DNA from: Nocardia australiensis
Lineage (GTDB): Bacteria > Actinomycetota > Actinomycetes > Mycobacteriales > Mycobacteriaceae
DNA: 64,000 nt
Direction of reading: 5' to 3'
Assembly: GCF_020733705.1 (NCBI RefSeq)
Contig: NZ_JAJFZM010000001.1
Span: 1,178,001-1,242,000 of the forward strand
The position numbers and the translations under genes were made by a program. Below are positions 34,748-44,786 of the stretch, one piece after another. Numbering within the stretch: position 1 is the first letter of the stretch; every line of letters begins with the position of its first letter. Under the pieces are notes generated by a model. The model searched no databases, was not told the DNA's origin, and saw nothing but the letters and a program-made list of their open reading frames with translations.

Positions 34748-35854
34748 TTGAACAAGACCGCATCGATCCTGCTGTCCACGCTGGCGGGAGCATCGGCCTT
34801 GCTCCTGGTGGCGACTACCCCCGCCTCGGCGAACCCAAACACCATCAACCCGATTCCGGTTCTCAACGGCACCAACGGGTTGCCCAACCTGGTCGGGCGC
34901 AGCCGAGCGGTATTCCAGGTCACCGGCATGGCCAGTCCGAACAACACCCAGGCATACAACATGCTCGGCACCGATCTCGGCATTATGTGGGACAACGGCA
35001 ACGGCGAAATGCTGACGGCCTTCGGTGACACCGCGGGCCTCGGGCTTCCGAACCTGCTCGCAGGCAGCATGTGGGCATGGCGCAGCAATGTCCTGGTGCG
35101 TAGCCACACACAGGACCCGGCCAGCGGTATCTACTTCGACAGCGTTGTGCGCGACGTATTCGGCCAGGCCCGCGACCTGATTCCGAGCCCGAAAATCCCG
35201 TTCATCGAAATCAGCCGCATTCCGACCGCCGGTATCGCGGTCAACGGTGTTCAGTACATGAGCCTGATGTCGGTGAAGAGCTGGGACGACGCCGGTCAGT
35301 GGACCACCAACTTCTCCGGCATCGCCGCCTCGGGCGATAACGGCGAGACCTGGGCCGAGCTGCCATCGACCCGGCGCCCGAACGAGGGCGGCAACGCCAA
35401 CTTCCAGATGAACTCCTACCTGAAGGACGGCGGATACCTCTACGTGTACGGCACTCCGTCGGGGCGCAATCACTCCGCCTACGTCTCCCGCGTACCCGAG
35501 GGCGATGTCGCCAACCTGGACGAGTACGAGTACTGGGACGGCGGCCGATGGCGCAAGAACGACGTCAACGCGGCCGCGCCGATCATGTTCGGCGTCGGTG
35601 AAATGTCGGTGATGTACAACTCCTACCTCGGGCAGTTCATCTCACTGACCACCGATCCGTTCGATTCGGTCGTCATGCGGCGTGCGCCCTCGCCGGCAGG
35701 CCCGTGGAGCGATCCCGAAGTTTTGATCGATACGCGCGAATTGCCCAGCGCGTACGCACCGTCGATCTTCCCGTACCAGACCGGCCGCGACCTGTACTTC
35801 CTCACGACTGTGCACTCCCAGTACAACGTCATCTTGATGCGCTCCACGCTGTAA
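34748..35854 (+). CDS. secreted DUF4185 beta-propeller-like protein
   Basis: A 368-residue secreted protein. TTG 34748 is preferred because GGGAGGG lies 9 bp upstream and it gives a clean Sec signal peptide (NKTASILLSTLAGASALLLV, cleavage near ASA-NP). The mature part fits DUF4185, a glycosidase-like propeller fold: LGTDLGIMWDNGNGEML, GDTAGLG, WRSNVLVRS, SGDNGETW and VMRRAPSPAGPW. No catalytic residues are assigned in this family. A terminator hairpin follows at 35886-35924. Confidence 0.85.
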   Translation: MNKTASILLSTLAGASALLLVATTPASANPNTINPIPVLNGTNGLPNLVGRSRAVFQVTGMASPNNTQAYNMLGTDLGIMWDNGNGEMLTAFGDTAGLGLPNLLAGSMWAWRSNVLVRSHTQDPASGIYFDSVVRDVFGQARDLIPSPKIPFIEISRIPTAGIAVNGVQYMSLMSVKSWDDAGQWTTNFSGIAASGDNGETWAELPSTRRPNEGGNANFQMNSYLKDGGYLYVYGTPSGRNHSAYVSRVPEGDVANLDEYEYWDGGRWRKNDVNAAAPIMFGVGEMSVMYNSYLGQFISLTTDPFDSVVMRRAPSPAGPWSDPEVLIDTRELPSAYAPSIFPYQTGRDLYFLTTVHSQYNVILMRSTL

Positions 35855-35885
35855 TCGGGGCATCGCGGTAGTTCCGCTTCGATTC

Positions 35886-35924
35886 GACGAGCCGGGATCC
35901 TGTGCTGGATCCCGGCTCTCGTCG
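35886..35924 (+). terminator. intrinsic terminator after the DUF4185 gene
   Basis: Hairpin with a perfect GCCGGGATCC/GGATCCCGGC core, loop TGTGCT and flanking GACGA/CGTC pairs with one bulge; it lies 31 bp after the stop codon. Confidence 0.65.
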
Positions 35925-36005
35925 TTCCGAGCACGGACGGCTTGACCTCAACAACACTTCATGTATGAGTCTTGCCTCATCAACCGTTCGACCTGGGAGG
36001 AAAAC

Positions 36006-37271
36006 GTGGCTACCTCCGCCGCCGCATCCAGCAATATCAATGAATCAGCCGACGCCAGTGGACAATTGCGCGACTGGCTGCGCGCGAACGCGCGTCCGGT
36101 GACCGAAACCGATGCCGACTTCGCCGGACCGGATCTCACACCACTGACCGACCGGCTCGGCGTCGCGAAGATCGTCGGATTCGGCGAGTCGACCCGGTTC
36201 TCCCGGCAGGCCTTCGGGCTTCGTCAGCGCGCCTTCCGCGCACTTGTCGAACAGCACGGCTTCCGTGCGCTGGCGATTCAGGACAGCGCGCGTTCTGGTG
36301 AACGCTGGGACGACTACGTGCGTACCGGCGCAGGCGACCCCGAAACAGTGCTCGCCGACGCGTGGCGGCCGTGGCGATCAGCAGAGACGGTCGCCGTGCT
36401 GGAGTGGATCAGGGCGTTCAATCAGGCACACCCCGGCGATGAGGTCCGCGTCTTCGGCGTGCGGCCGCCACACGCGGAACCCGCCGACTACGACGCGGTG
36501 TCCGACTATGTGCGGCACGCGGCGCCGCAGTTGCTCGCCGCTCTCGAATCGCACTACGCCCCGATCCGCACCGCCCATCGGATCGACGAACACGTGCAGC
36601 GCCACCAGGGTATTCACCCCGGCCGCCGGTTCGTCGAGCACGCCGAGGACGCGGTCGCACTGCTCGAGGGAGTACCCGAATCCACCGCACGCACTACCGC
36701 GCTCACCCACGCCCGATCGATCCTCGCCTTCCATCGCGACAGCGTCGCCGGCCAGGGCAGCTTCGCCCGCGACGAACGCACCGCCGCCGACCGGATCATC
36801 AAATGGCATCGCGACACCGGCGCCAAGATCGCCTACTGGGACGGCATCGCGCACACCGCCGGGCTCGCCCTCGGCGTGGGCGGATCGAACGCGGGCGCGT
36901 TCCGGGGCCCGGGCAGCTACCTGCGTGCCCTGTTCGGCGATGACTACGTGTCGGTCGCGATCGGATTCCATCACGGCGATCTCGGCATGGCCATTGCCCC
37001 CGATCCGGCACCCGGCCTGATCGACGCGACGCTCGGCACCGTGGATCTGCCCGCGTTCTATGTGGACCTGCACGTCGACGGCCCGGATTCCGTGGACGAC
37101 TGGCGGCGCGGTGCCGCCGAGGCCCGCACGATCAGCGGAATCTACGACCCGTCGAAGGACGCGGACGCGAAGATCGCCGTCACCTCGTTACTCGACGCAT
37201 TCGATGTCCTCGTTCATATACGGGAAACGACACCGCTGCACTGGCTGCCGGAATTCGCCGCGCGGCAGTGA
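36006..37271 (+). CDS. erythromycin-esterase family protein
   Basis: A 421-residue member of the erythromycin esterase (Ere) superfamily. The start at GTG 36006 follows a strong GGGAGG six bases upstream. The family core is recognisable: GFGESTRFSRQAFGLRQR, ALAIQDSARSGERWDDYV, FGVRPPHAEPADYD, DTGAKIAYWDGIAHTAG and LHWLPEFA. In Ere enzymes the first motif is GE-x-x-H; here the histidine is arginine, and the later conserved glutamate is glutamine (AIQDS), so hydrolysis by the classical mechanism is doubtful. It could act on another ester or have a binding role. Confidence 0.82.
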   Translation: MATSAAASSNINESADASGQLRDWLRANARPVTETDADFAGPDLTPLTDRLGVAKIVGFGESTRFSRQAFGLRQRAFRALVEQHGFRALAIQDSARSGERWDDYVRTGAGDPETVLADAWRPWRSAETVAVLEWIRAFNQAHPGDEVRVFGVRPPHAEPADYDAVSDYVRHAAPQLLAALESHYAPIRTAHRIDEHVQRHQGIHPGRRFVEHAEDAVALLEGVPESTARTTALTHARSILAFHRDSVAGQGSFARDERTAADRIIKWHRDTGAKIAYWDGIAHTAGLALGVGGSNAGAFRGPGSYLRALFGDDYVSVAIGFHHGDLGMAIAPDPAPGLIDATLGTVDLPAFYVDLHVDGPDSVDDWRRGAAEARTISGIYDPSKDADAKIAVTSLLDAFDVLVHIRETTPLHWLPEFAARQ

Positions 37272-37458
37272 CGTCCAGGTACAGACGAGCACCCCTATCG
37301 CAGCCGCGAACACCTTGGCGATGCCGGCACCGACGCCACACGCGCTTGCGATCGGTGAACTCCAGGGGGCGTGCCTACCTGACCCGACGACAGCCTCGGC
37401 CGTGCGGAACCGGCCATAGGCGGCGCGGGTGAGCGGCACAGGCCAATAGACTCGCGGT

Positions 37459-38160
37459 ATGGAGGCGGCCGACTGGGACGCGCGGTATGCGCAGGGTGAA
37501 TTGGTCTGGGGCGCACCGCCGAATAGCACGGTGGTGGAGCACGTTTACGGGCTGGAGCGGCGCATACCGCTGCGGCCCGATACCCCGGACAGCGCCGCGC
37601 CCGGCCTACCGCGCGCGCTCGACCTCGCCTGCGGCGAAGGACGCAACACATTATGGTTGGCGACCCACGGCTGGCAGGTGCACGCGGTCGACTATTCACA
37701 GGTCGGTATCGACAAGGGCCGTACGGTCGCGACCCGGCTGTCGCGGTCGGTGCGCGGCCGCATCGCCTGGCAGTGCGCCGATGTCACCGACCTCGACGCC
37801 GCCGACATCACCGGCCCATACGAACTCGTCCTCATGGTTTTCCTGCACCTGCCCGCCGACCAGCGCCGGATCCTGGTGCGTCGCACGGCCGACCTGCTTG
37901 CCCCCGACGGCACGCTGCTGATCCTCGGCCACGACGTCATCAATCGCACCGACGGTTACGGCGGGCCGCAGGACCCCGAAGTCCTCTTCACTCCCGATGA
38001 CATCGTCGCCGATCTCGCCCCGGTTTCCGACCGCATCCGGGTCCACATCGCCGAACGCGTGCTGCGCCCCACCGAAAGCCGCGACGCCATCGACGCACTT
38101 GTGGTCGCGACCAGACCGGCCCCGGTCATGCCGAGAGCAGAACTCGAACCACCCGGCTGA
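37459..38160 (+). CDS. class I SAM-dependent methyltransferase
   Basis: A 233-residue methyltransferase with the SAM-binding motif I ALDLACGEGRNTLWLA (about 53-68), acidic residue at the end of strand 2 (VHAVDYS), motif II region CADVTDLD and motif IV YELVLMVFLHLP. The N-terminal WDARYAQGELVWG is typical of the TehB/thiopurine-like group. Substrate unknown. It converges with the hydrolase at 38168, seven bases from its stop. Confidence 0.88.
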   Translation: MEAADWDARYAQGELVWGAPPNSTVVEHVYGLERRIPLRPDTPDSAAPGLPRALDLACGEGRNTLWLATHGWQVHAVDYSQVGIDKGRTVATRLSRSVRGRIAWQCADVTDLDAADITGPYELVLMVFLHLPADQRRILVRRTADLLAPDGTLLILGHDVINRTDGYGGPQDPEVLFTPDDIVADLAPVSDRIRVHIAERVLRPTESRDAIDALVVATRPAPVMPRAELEPPG

Positions 38161-38167
38161 GCCGCGC

Positions 38168-38773
38168 TCACCGGGGCAGATCGGCCCATCGGCGCAGCCA
38201 CGGCGTCACGGCATCGGCGATTTCAGTGAACCCGCTGCGGAACGAATGCGGCTGCCCCGCAATCACTTCCAGCTGCGCCACGTCTGCGGCGGCCGGAATA
38301 CCGAACGGATCTCTCGCCCCATTGATCACCAGCACCTCGATACCGCCGGTCGAGCGCAACTCATCGACTCTGGTCTTCTCGGGTTTGCCCGGTGGATGCA
38401 GCGGAAACGACAGCGCGACCACCCCACTCGCCGCCGCGACACGCGCGGTGCGGCACGCCACCCGCGCGCCATTGCTGCGCCCACCCTGGATCATGGGGAC
38501 CTTTCGGACTCGCGCCCGCAGGTCCGCGACGATCTCGAGCCACGCCGCGTCCTGTTTCACGGCCGATCCCGGCGCGCGGCGACCGGCAACCCGGTACGGC
38601 TGCACTACCCGCGCGACGGCACCACCGAGTTCCAGTGCGCAATCCCGTACTGTCAGAAGGTCTTTCGCATCCACACCGCCGCCGGAGCCGTGCGTGAGCA
38701 GCAACAGGAAGGCGGGCTCAGGTGGTTTGTCGAACTCGATCTCGGCGGGTCCGGCGCTCGTCTCGATTCGCAC
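38168..38773 (-). CDS. alpha/beta-fold hydrolase (Tex30/KANL3 type)
   Basis: A 201-residue hydrolase of the dienelactone-hydrolase-like Tex30 group: LLTHGSGGGVDAKDL (oxyanion loop), QGGRSNGARVA (nucleophile Ser in GGRSNG), an acid in NGARDPFG and the histidine in AGQPHSFRSG. Bacterial members are uncharacterised hydrolases. The start codon ATG 38773 has no strong ribosome-binding site. Confidence 0.83.
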   Translation of the reverse strand: MRIETSAGPAEIEFDKPPEPAFLLLLTHGSGGGVDAKDLLTVRDCALELGGAVARVVQPYRVAGRRAPGSAVKQDAAWLEIVADLRARVRKVPMIQGGRSNGARVACRTARVAAASGVVALSFPLHPPGKPEKTRVDELRSTGGIEVLVINGARDPFGIPAAADVAQLEVIAGQPHSFRSGFTEIADAVTPWLRRWADLPR

Positions 38774-38958
38774 AACTCAACGGTAGCGCTCCCGCAACCC
38801 GAAACACCGCTTGCGACGCGACGGGCGAGCGTCATCGACTCGACCGGGCACCCCCATCTCCCGCGCGCAAGCGTTCACCCCGACGGTCCCGGTGTTTTTC
38901 GCGTCACATTGCCCCTCGAGCCTTTGCCGACCCCTTACCGGCCGGTAATATGGCATAT

Positions 38959-38977
38959 AAGTTACCCGTGAGTAGTA
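38959..38977. promoter_or_regulatory. candidate TetR operator upstream of fadE5
   Basis: AAGTTAC-CCGT-GAGTAGT lies 93 bp before fadE5. The TTAC-N4-GAGTA core is shared with the sites at 46193-46222 and 50602-50619, suggesting common control. One arm is less perfect than at the other two sites. Confidence 0.55.
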
Positions 38978-39069
38978 TGCGGAAAACCCGATCGGCTACC
39001 CAGTGGCGACTACGGGCGGGAACGGCAAGCGACCGACCGCACCAACTCAACGGAGAGTGAGTAACAGAC

Positions 39070-40905
39070 ATGGGCCACTACAAGAGCAACGTCCGCGACC
39101 TGGAGTTCAACCTCTTCGAGGTGCTCGAACTCGGTTCACTGCTGGACGGCGACGCGTACGGCGATCTCGACACCGAGACCGTCAAAGAGATGCTCAACGA
39201 GGTGCGGCGCCTGGCCGAGGGGCCGCTGGCCGACTCCTTCGTCGACGGTGACCGCAATCCGCCGACCTTCGACCCCGAGACCCACACGGTCACCCTGCCC
39301 GAATCGTTCAAGAAGTCCTACCGCGCGCTCGAAGACGCCGGTTGGGCGAAGGTCGGCGTCCGCGAAGAGCTTGGTGGTCTGGCCGCGCCGAGCTCGGTCA
39401 CCTGGGCGCTCTGCGAAATGATCCTCGGCGCCAACCCGCCCGCACAGATGTACGCCGCCGGCGCGGGCTTCGCGCAGGTCTTCTACAACAACGGCACCGA
39501 TGAGCAGAAGCAGTGGGCCGCGAAGATCGCCGACCGCAACTGGGGCGCCACTATGGTGCTGACCGAGCCGGATGCCGGATCCGACGTCGGCGCCGGTCGC
39601 ACCAAGGCGATCAAGCAGGAAGACGGCTCCTGGCACATCGAGGGTGTCAAGCGCTTCATCACCTCGGGTGACTCCGACGACCTGTTCGAAAACATCATGC
39701 ACCTGGTGCTGGCCCGCCCCGAGGGCGCAGGCCCCGGCACCAAGGGGCTGTCGCTGTTCTACGTACCGAAGTGGCACTTCGACTTCGAGACCGAGACCCT
39801 GGGCGACCGCAACGGTGCCTTCGTCACCAATGTCGAGCACAAGATGGGCATCAAGGTTTCGGCCACCTGTGAGGTCACCTTCGGCGGCCACGGCGTGCCC
39901 GCCAAGGGCTGGCTGGTCGGCGAGGTGCACAACGGCATCGCGCAGATGTTCGACGTCATCGAGAACGCTCGAATGATGGTCGGCACCAAGGCCATCGCGA
40001 CCCTGTCGACCGGTTACCTCAACGCGCTCGACTACGCCAAGCAGCGTGTCCAGGGTGCCGACCTGACCCAGATGGCCGACAAGGCCGCCCCCCGCGTCAC
40101 CATCACCCACCACCCGGACGTGCGTCGTTCGCTGATCTTGCAGAAGGCGTATGCCGAGGGTCTGCGCGCGATCTACCTCTACACCGCCGCGCACCAGGAC
40201 GAGGATGTCGCGCAGCTGGTTTCGGGTGCCGATAAGGACCTCGCCTTCCGCGTCAACGATCTGCTGCTGCCGATCGTCAAGGGCGTCGGCTCCGAGCGGG
40301 CCTACCAGTACCTGACCGAATCGCTACAGACCTTCGGCGGCTCGGGCTTCCTGCAGGACTACCCGATCGAGCAGTACATTCGCGACTCCAAGATCGACTC
40401 GCTCTACGAGGGCACCACCGCCATCCAGGCGCAGGACTTCTTCTTCCGCAAGATCGCCCGTGATCGCGGCGTCGCGCTGGCCCACGTGGCCGGTCAGGTG
40501 CAGAAGTTCATCGCCTCGGAGGCGGGCAACGGCCGACTCAAGGCCGAGCGCAAGCTGCTGGCCACCGCGCTGGAAGACATGCAGGCCATGGCCGCCTCCC
40601 TGACCGGGCACCTGATGGGCGCCCAGCAGGCCCCGCAGGAGCTCTACAAGGTCGGTCTCGGCTCGGTGCGTTTCCTGCTCTCGGTCGGTGACCTGCTCAT
40701 CGGCTGGCAGCTGCTGCGGCAGGCCGAGATCGCGATCAAGGCCCTCGATGGCGGCGTGACCGGTGCCGACGAGGCGTTCTACACCGGCAAGGTCGGCGTC
40801 GCCCAGTTCTTCGCTCGTAACGTCCTGCCGGAGCTGACCGCGACTCGCGCGGTCCTCGCGAACCTGGACAACGACATCATGGAGCTCGACGAAGCCGCGT
40901 TCTAG
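39070..40905 (+). CDS. fadE5: acyl-CoA dehydrogenase FadE5
   Basis: A 611-residue acyl-CoA dehydrogenase with the same length and start pattern ([15 protein letters not shown]) as mycobacterial FadE5. The FAD/substrate region [15 protein letters not shown], the middle beta domain and the catalytic glutamate in [13 protein letters not shown] (E447) are present, followed by an extra C-terminal helical domain ending [12 protein letters not shown]. It oxidises acyl-CoA to trans-2-enoyl-CoA in the first step of beta-oxidation, passing electrons to ETF. A GGAGAG ribosome-binding site precedes ATG 39070 and a TetR-type operator lies upstream. The gene ends at a strong bidirectional terminator. Confidence 0.95.
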   Translation: MGHYKSNVRDLEFNLFEVLELGSLLDGDAYGDLDTETVKEMLNEVRRLAEGPLADSFVDGDRNPPTFDPETHTVTLPESFKKSYRALEDAGWAKVGVREELGGLAAPSSVTWALCEMILGANPPAQMYAAGAGFAQVFYNNGTDEQKQWAAKIADRNWGATMVLTEPDAGSDVGAGRTKAIKQEDGSWHIEGVKRFITSGDSDDLFENIMHLVLARPEGAGPGTKGLSLFYVPKWHFDFETETLGDRNGAFVTNVEHKMGIKVSATCEVTFGGHGVPAKGWLVGEVHNGIAQMFDVIENARMMVGTKAIATLSTGYLNALDYAKQRVQGADLTQMADKAAPRVTITHHPDVRRSLILQKAYAEGLRAIYLYTAAHQDEDVAQLVSGADKDLAFRVNDLLLPIVKGVGSERAYQYLTESLQTFGGSGFLQDYPIEQYIRDSKIDSLYEGTTAIQAQDFFFRKIARDRGVALAHVAGQVQKFIASEAGNGRLKAERKLLATALEDMQAMAASLTGHLMGAQQAPQELYKVGLGSVRFLLSVGDLLIGWQLLRQAEIAIKALDGGVTGADEAFYTGKVGVAQFFARNVLPELTATRAVLANLDNDIMELDEAAF

Positions 40906-40933
40906 GACGTGACGGCGGTAAACCATCGGATAT

Positions 40934-40972
40934 GACGAGAGCGGCCCGGAGATATTCCGGGCCGCTCTCGTC
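40934..40972. terminator. bidirectional terminator between fadE5 and the VanW gene
   Basis: Perfect 17-bp stem (GACGAGAGCGGCCCGGA and its complement) with loop GATAT, between two convergent genes. Confidence 0.8.
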
Positions 40973-41017
40973 ACATCCGTAGCTCCACATCACCTGCCGC
41001 CGGACGAGATGAAACTC

Positions 41018-42982
41018 TCACTCGCACTTGACGATCGGGACCGGGTCGTACTTCACGGTCCTGGTGTGTCGGGAAACCTCGCGGCCGGTCTTGCGATCGG
41101 TGATGACGCGGGTGTCCGACGAGGTGAAGCCGGGGGCGCCCTCGGCGGCGATGCAATCCTTGCCCTTGGGGAGTTCGACCGTATTCGGCTCGGTCGGCTT
41201 GGTGCGTTCACCGGTAACGGATTCGACGTTCACGGTCTTGGTGCCCCATAGCCGGACGGTGATCTCCGAATCCGTTGCGGCGGTTTCGATGTAAATGCCG
41301 GTCGGGGTGTTGTTGCGGAAGCTCAGGTCGATGGCGCCGTCGAAGACCGTGGCCTCACGGGCCTCGGGATAGCGCGAGATGTAGTAGCTGTGCTCGGTGT
41401 GCCCGCCGTCTTCGAGACCGGCGAAGTAGGCGGCGTTGTAGAGCGTAGTGGCGAATTGGCTGATGCCGCCACCGACTGCGGTGCTGGGACGGCCGTGGTC
41501 GATGATGCCCGATTCGACGTAACCCTCGGCTGTGCCGCGCGGGCCGGTGAAGTCGTTGAGCGAGAACGTATCTCCCGGCTTGATGACCGCGCCGTTCACC
41601 TTCCTCGCGACGACGCGGATGTTCACACCGGACGGACCACTGAAGCCATTGGTGCTGAACTGGCCCATCACCTCGGTGACGCCGAGTCCTTGGGCGGCCT
41701 CGGTGGTGAGTTTGGGCTCGACCGGGTCGTAGATGGCCTGAGCTGTCCGTTGCTGTGGTGCCACAATCAGATTCGGCAATTGCTCGAGCGTCTTGCCCCA
41801 GTTGATCTTGTCGCCGACGATCGCGGGGACCACCTTCGGCGTGCTGCCGACAAGATCGAATGTCGCGTCCTTCGGTTCCACCTCGGAGGTGGCCAGCTGT
41901 GGGCCGAGCAATCCAGTCGCGGCCTCCTGGTTGAAGGTCGCCGCGAGCCCGCCCTTGCCATCCGGTGTGAAGGAAAGGATGCTCGCGATCTGATCCGGCT
42001 GCAAGGTCGCGTCAACGCCCTTGCCCGCGAACACGATCGGCGCGCGCACCGCGGGTTCGGCGATATCACGCAACGCCTGATCGACCGCTTCCGGCCGCAC
42101 GGTCATCGGCGCGGCCGTCTCGGGAAGATCGACCGGAGCGCCGAGCGCCCAGTTGTCGATCAGCGCGCTACGGGCGGCCGGGCCGTCGAGCACCCGCCCA
42201 AGCACCGGCGGCACCGCGACCGGCTCGACGCCCTGGAAGCTGACAGTGCCCTCGACCGTCGGCCGGTCATGTGTGCGCAGCGCGGTGAGCTGGCGATCCA
42301 GCGCCGCATCGTCCACCGCGGTGGCCACCGGCACGACATGGGTGGTGAACAGCGAGGTAAGCCTGGTGAAGGGATTGAGCGGCTGGGAACCGACACGCGT
42401 CCAGGTAGTGTCCCAATCCACCTCCAGCCCAGCGGCATCGGGGATCAGCGTTGTCTGCATGTCGCCGATCCGCACTGGTAGTTCCTGCCCCGAGCGCGGG
42501 CCGAGCACCGCGCGCAGCCTGGCGTCCGCCGTCGAGGTATCGAGACCGCCGATGTCGACGCCCGCGACCTCGACTCCGCGCGGCACCTCTCCCGAAGACA
42601 GCAGCAGGTCGGCGACGTAAAACAGTCCAGCCGTGGCGACTACGGCACCGAGCCCGATACCGATTCGTTTGGCGAGGACCGGCTTGCGTGTCACGGGATT
42701 CGGTGGCTGCGCGTTGCCCGGACGCTGCGACCGTCGATCGGTCGCGGCCGTTGCGTCGCCGGGCCGCTCGAGCGGGCGGGGGCGGGCGGTCGCCCGCAAT
42801 GGCTGGGTGAGTGCGGTGGCGTTGTCCGCGCCGGTGTCATCCGGCGTGGCTGCGGCGCCCCGTGGTGGTGCGGGGGTGTTCGGCTCCGGGGAGCGCGCCG
42901 CGTCGAGGAACTGCCGCAGTCCGCCTTCGCCGCCCTGACGGTGGCCGCGGCCACCACGGCCGGTGTTCGATTCGCGAGTCAC
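41018..42982 (-). CDS. VanW-family envelope protein with peptidoglycan-binding domains
   Basis: A 654-residue protein. A basic, Pro-rich cytoplasmic N-terminus (1-100) leads to one transmembrane helix (about 107-128), then two YoaR-type PG_binding_4 domains (about 130-430) and a VanW domain (about 440-590: NIRVVARKVNGAVIKPGDTF, then GGGISQFATTLYNAAYFAG), and a C-terminal G5-like tail with a disulfide-capable Cys pair. GTG 42982 is preferred: GGGGAGGA lies six bases upstream, whereas longer in-frame starts lack one. VanW proteins occur in Gram-positive envelopes; their function is not established. Confidence 0.88.
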   Translation of the reverse strand: MTRESNTGRGGRGHRQGGEGGLRQFLDAARSPEPNTPAPPRGAAATPDDTGADNATALTQPLRATARPRPLERPGDATAATDRRSQRPGNAQPPNPVTRKPVLAKRIGIGLGAVVATAGLFYVADLLLSSGEVPRGVEVAGVDIGGLDTSTADARLRAVLGPRSGQELPVRIGDMQTTLIPDAAGLEVDWDTTWTRVGSQPLNPFTRLTSLFTTHVVPVATAVDDAALDRQLTALRTHDRPTVEGTVSFQGVEPVAVPPVLGRVLDGPAARSALIDNWALGAPVDLPETAAPMTVRPEAVDQALRDIAEPAVRAPIVFAGKGVDATLQPDQIASILSFTPDGKGGLAATFNQEAATGLLGPQLATSEVEPKDATFDLVGSTPKVVPAIVGDKINWGKTLEQLPNLIVAPQQRTAQAIYDPVEPKLTTEAAQGLGVTEVMGQFSTNGFSGPSGVNIRVVARKVNGAVIKPGDTFSLNDFTGPRGTAEGYVESGIIDHGRPSTAVGGGISQFATTLYNAAYFAGLEDGGHTEHSYYISRYPEAREATVFDGAIDLSFRNNTPTGIYIETAATDSEITVRLWGTKTVNVESVTGERTKPTEPNTVELPKGKDCIAAEGAPGFTSSDTRVITDRKTGREVSRHTRTVKYDPVPIVKCE

Positions 42983-43312
42983 GAACCGTCCTCCCCGCTT
43001 GGTAGAAATGGGACACGCACCGTGCGGGTCGCCGCCAACGATAACGGTCCGTACCGGCGGCGGCCGTAGTACGAGAGATGCCACACACCGCACGCAAGGA
43101 CCGGCAAACCATACAAGGGCTCCGCGTAGTTGCCGGGTCGGGGGTCTGGCAACTACACGGAGCCGATTGGACTATCGGTCTCACGCGCCACGCGTTACAC
43201 ATGCACGGTAACGAGGGTTTTCCACGCCCGGCGCGAGACGATCCGACCGGCGCGGGACAATCGACGCGACTCTCGCCCCAAGGGCTCGAACACACGAGGG
43301 AGATGGATGGGT
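42983..43312. other. divergent promoter region VanW/gnd
   Basis: 330 bp between two divergent genes. No gene or clear operator recognised; it should hold both promoters. Confidence 0.5.
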
Positions 43313-44344
43313 ATGCAGCTGGGAATGATCGGACTCGGCCGGATGGGCGCCAATATCGTGCGCCGCATCGTGAAGGACGGGCACACAGCAGTCGGTTACG
43401 AGCGTAAACCCAAGCACATCGGCGAACTGACCGCCGAGCTGGGCAGCGACAAGTTCCAGGGCTCGACCGACCTGAAAGACTTCGTCAGCAAGCTGGCAGC
43501 GCCGCGCGTGGTGTGGGTGATGATTCCCGCTGGCGCCACCGGCGCGGTCATCGACCAGGTTGCCGAGGTGCTCGAGCCCGGTGACATCATCATCGACGGC
43601 GGCAACAGCCGCTACCACGAAGACATCAAGCGTGCCGAGCAGCTGCTGCCCAAGGGCATCCACTACCTCGATATCGGCACCTCCGGCGGCGTCTTCGGCC
43701 TCACCCGCGGCTACTGCCTGATGATCGGCGGCGAGACCGAACAGGTGAAGTACCTCGACCCGCTGCTGAAGTCCATCGCGCCCGGTGTGGCCGCCGCCGA
43801 ACGGACACCTGGACGCACCGGAGAGCCGTCCACCTCGGAGCAGGGCTACCTGCACTGCGGTCCCGCGGGCGCGGGCCATTTCGTGAAGATGGTGCACAAC
43901 GGCATCGAGTACGGCGCCATGCAGGCCTACGCCGAGGGACTGAACATCCTGCACAAGGCGAATATCGGAGCCGAGCACGACGCCAAGTTCTCCGCCGAGG
44001 AGACCCCGCTCGAGCACCCCGAGTACTACCAGTACGAGATCAACGTGCCCGAGGTGACCGAGGTGTGGCGCCGCGGCTCGGTGGTCGCGTCGTGGTTGCT
44101 CGACCTGACCGCGGGTGCCCTCTACGCCGATCCGACGCTGGAATCCTTCGGCGGCCGGGTCTCGGATTCCGGTGAGGGTCGCTGGACCATCGACGCCGCG
44201 ATCGACACCGGGGTCCCCGTCCCGGTGCTTTCGGCCGCGTTGTTCGCGCGATTCTCCTCGCGCGGCGAATCGCTGTACGCCGACAAGATGCTCTCGGCCA
44301 TGCGCAAGGCATTCGGTGGACACAACGAGCTGCCGTCCAAGTAG
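43313..44344 (+). CDS. gnd: 6-phosphogluconate dehydrogenase, short (decarboxylating) type
   Basis: A 343-residue 6-phosphogluconate dehydrogenase of the short GndA/YqeC type. The N-terminal Rossmann motif GMIGLGRMGANIVRR, the NAD-type loop YERKPKH (no Arg-Arg pair for NADP), GGNSRYHEDI, the substrate loop GTSGGVFGLTRG and the catalytic KMVHNGIEYG are all visible. It oxidatively decarboxylates 6-phosphogluconate to ribulose 5-phosphate. ATG 43313 follows GAGGGAG by nine bases. It interrupts, relative to M. tuberculosis, the fadE5-fadA2 neighbourhood. A terminator follows at 44358. Confidence 0.93.
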   Translation: MQLGMIGLGRMGANIVRRIVKDGHTAVGYERKPKHIGELTAELGSDKFQGSTDLKDFVSKLAAPRVVWVMIPAGATGAVIDQVAEVLEPGDIIIDGGNSRYHEDIKRAEQLLPKGIHYLDIGTSGGVFGLTRGYCLMIGGETEQVKYLDPLLKSIAPGVAAAERTPGRTGEPSTSEQGYLHCGPAGAGHFVKMVHNGIEYGAMQAYAEGLNILHKANIGAEHDAKFSAEETPLEHPEYYQYEINVPEVTEVWRRGSVVASWLLDLTAGALYADPTLESFGGRVSDSGEGRWTIDAAIDTGVPVPVLSAALFARFSSRGESLYADKMLSAMRKAFGGHNELPSK

Positions 44345-44357
44345 CAGGCGGACCGAC

Positions 44358-44396
44358 GCGCGGGCTCGGCGATCCAGTCGATCGCCGAGCCCGCGC
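44358..44396 (+). terminator. terminator after gnd
   Basis: Perfect 17-bp stem GCGCGGGCTCGGCGATC with its complement, loop CAGTC, 13 bp after the stop codon. Confidence 0.8.
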
Positions 44397-44455
44397 TGTC
44401 CTCGGCTCTACCGCCTTTGGAAACCGATCCGTCGGCGTATCCGGCGACCGTCGGG

Positions 44456-44695
44456 TCAGAGTTCGCCGTCGGCCGAGCGGTCGTCATCGATCTTCTTATC
44501 GGACTTGCCCGATGAGTCGAACACAATGCCGAACGCGACCCCGATCCCCATCCCCATCGCTATCCCCACAGCGAGGTTGTCGAACACCGCGAGCCCGAAT
44601 ACCACCCCGATTGACAGCCCCATGCACAGCCCGAGTGCCACCCCATTACCCGCCTTCTTGCCTCCGAGACGCTTGTTCTCACCGTTGGTACCCAT
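44456..44695 (-). CDS. small membrane protein with glycine-zipper helices
   Basis: A 79-residue protein: basic N-terminus (MGTNGENKRLGGKKAG), two Gly/Met-rich hydrophobic helices (GVALGLCMGLSIGVVFGLA and AVGIAMGMGIGVAFGIVF) and a charged tail rich in Lys and Asp. The spaced glycines resemble glycine-zipper membrane proteins. ATG 44695 is preferred; an upstream ATG at 44728 overlaps the fadA2 terminator. No function known. Confidence 0.7.
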   Translation of the reverse strand: MGTNGENKRLGGKKAGNGVALGLCMGLSIGVVFGLAVFDNLAVGIAMGMGIGVAFGIVFDSSGKSDKKIDDDRSADGEL

Positions 44696-44718
44696 GTCCG
44701 AATTATCCCCGAATATAA

Positions 44719-44759
44719 AAGGTGACATCCGGCCGCGCGATACGACCGGATGCCACCTT
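44719..44759 (-). terminator. terminator after fadA2
   Basis: A 14-bp stem (AAGGTGACATCCGG against CCGGATGCCACCTT, one mismatch) followed on the minus strand by a T-rich run (TTTTATATTC), 28 bp beyond the fadA2 stop. Confidence 0.75.
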
Positions 44760-44786
44760 CGTCATGATTCGCGGCGAGCGGGAAAT

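Noticed and set aside
39136..40194. 352-codon minus-strand frame inside fadE5
   Set aside because: Shadow of the acyl-CoA dehydrogenase; high GC content keeps the antisense frame open.
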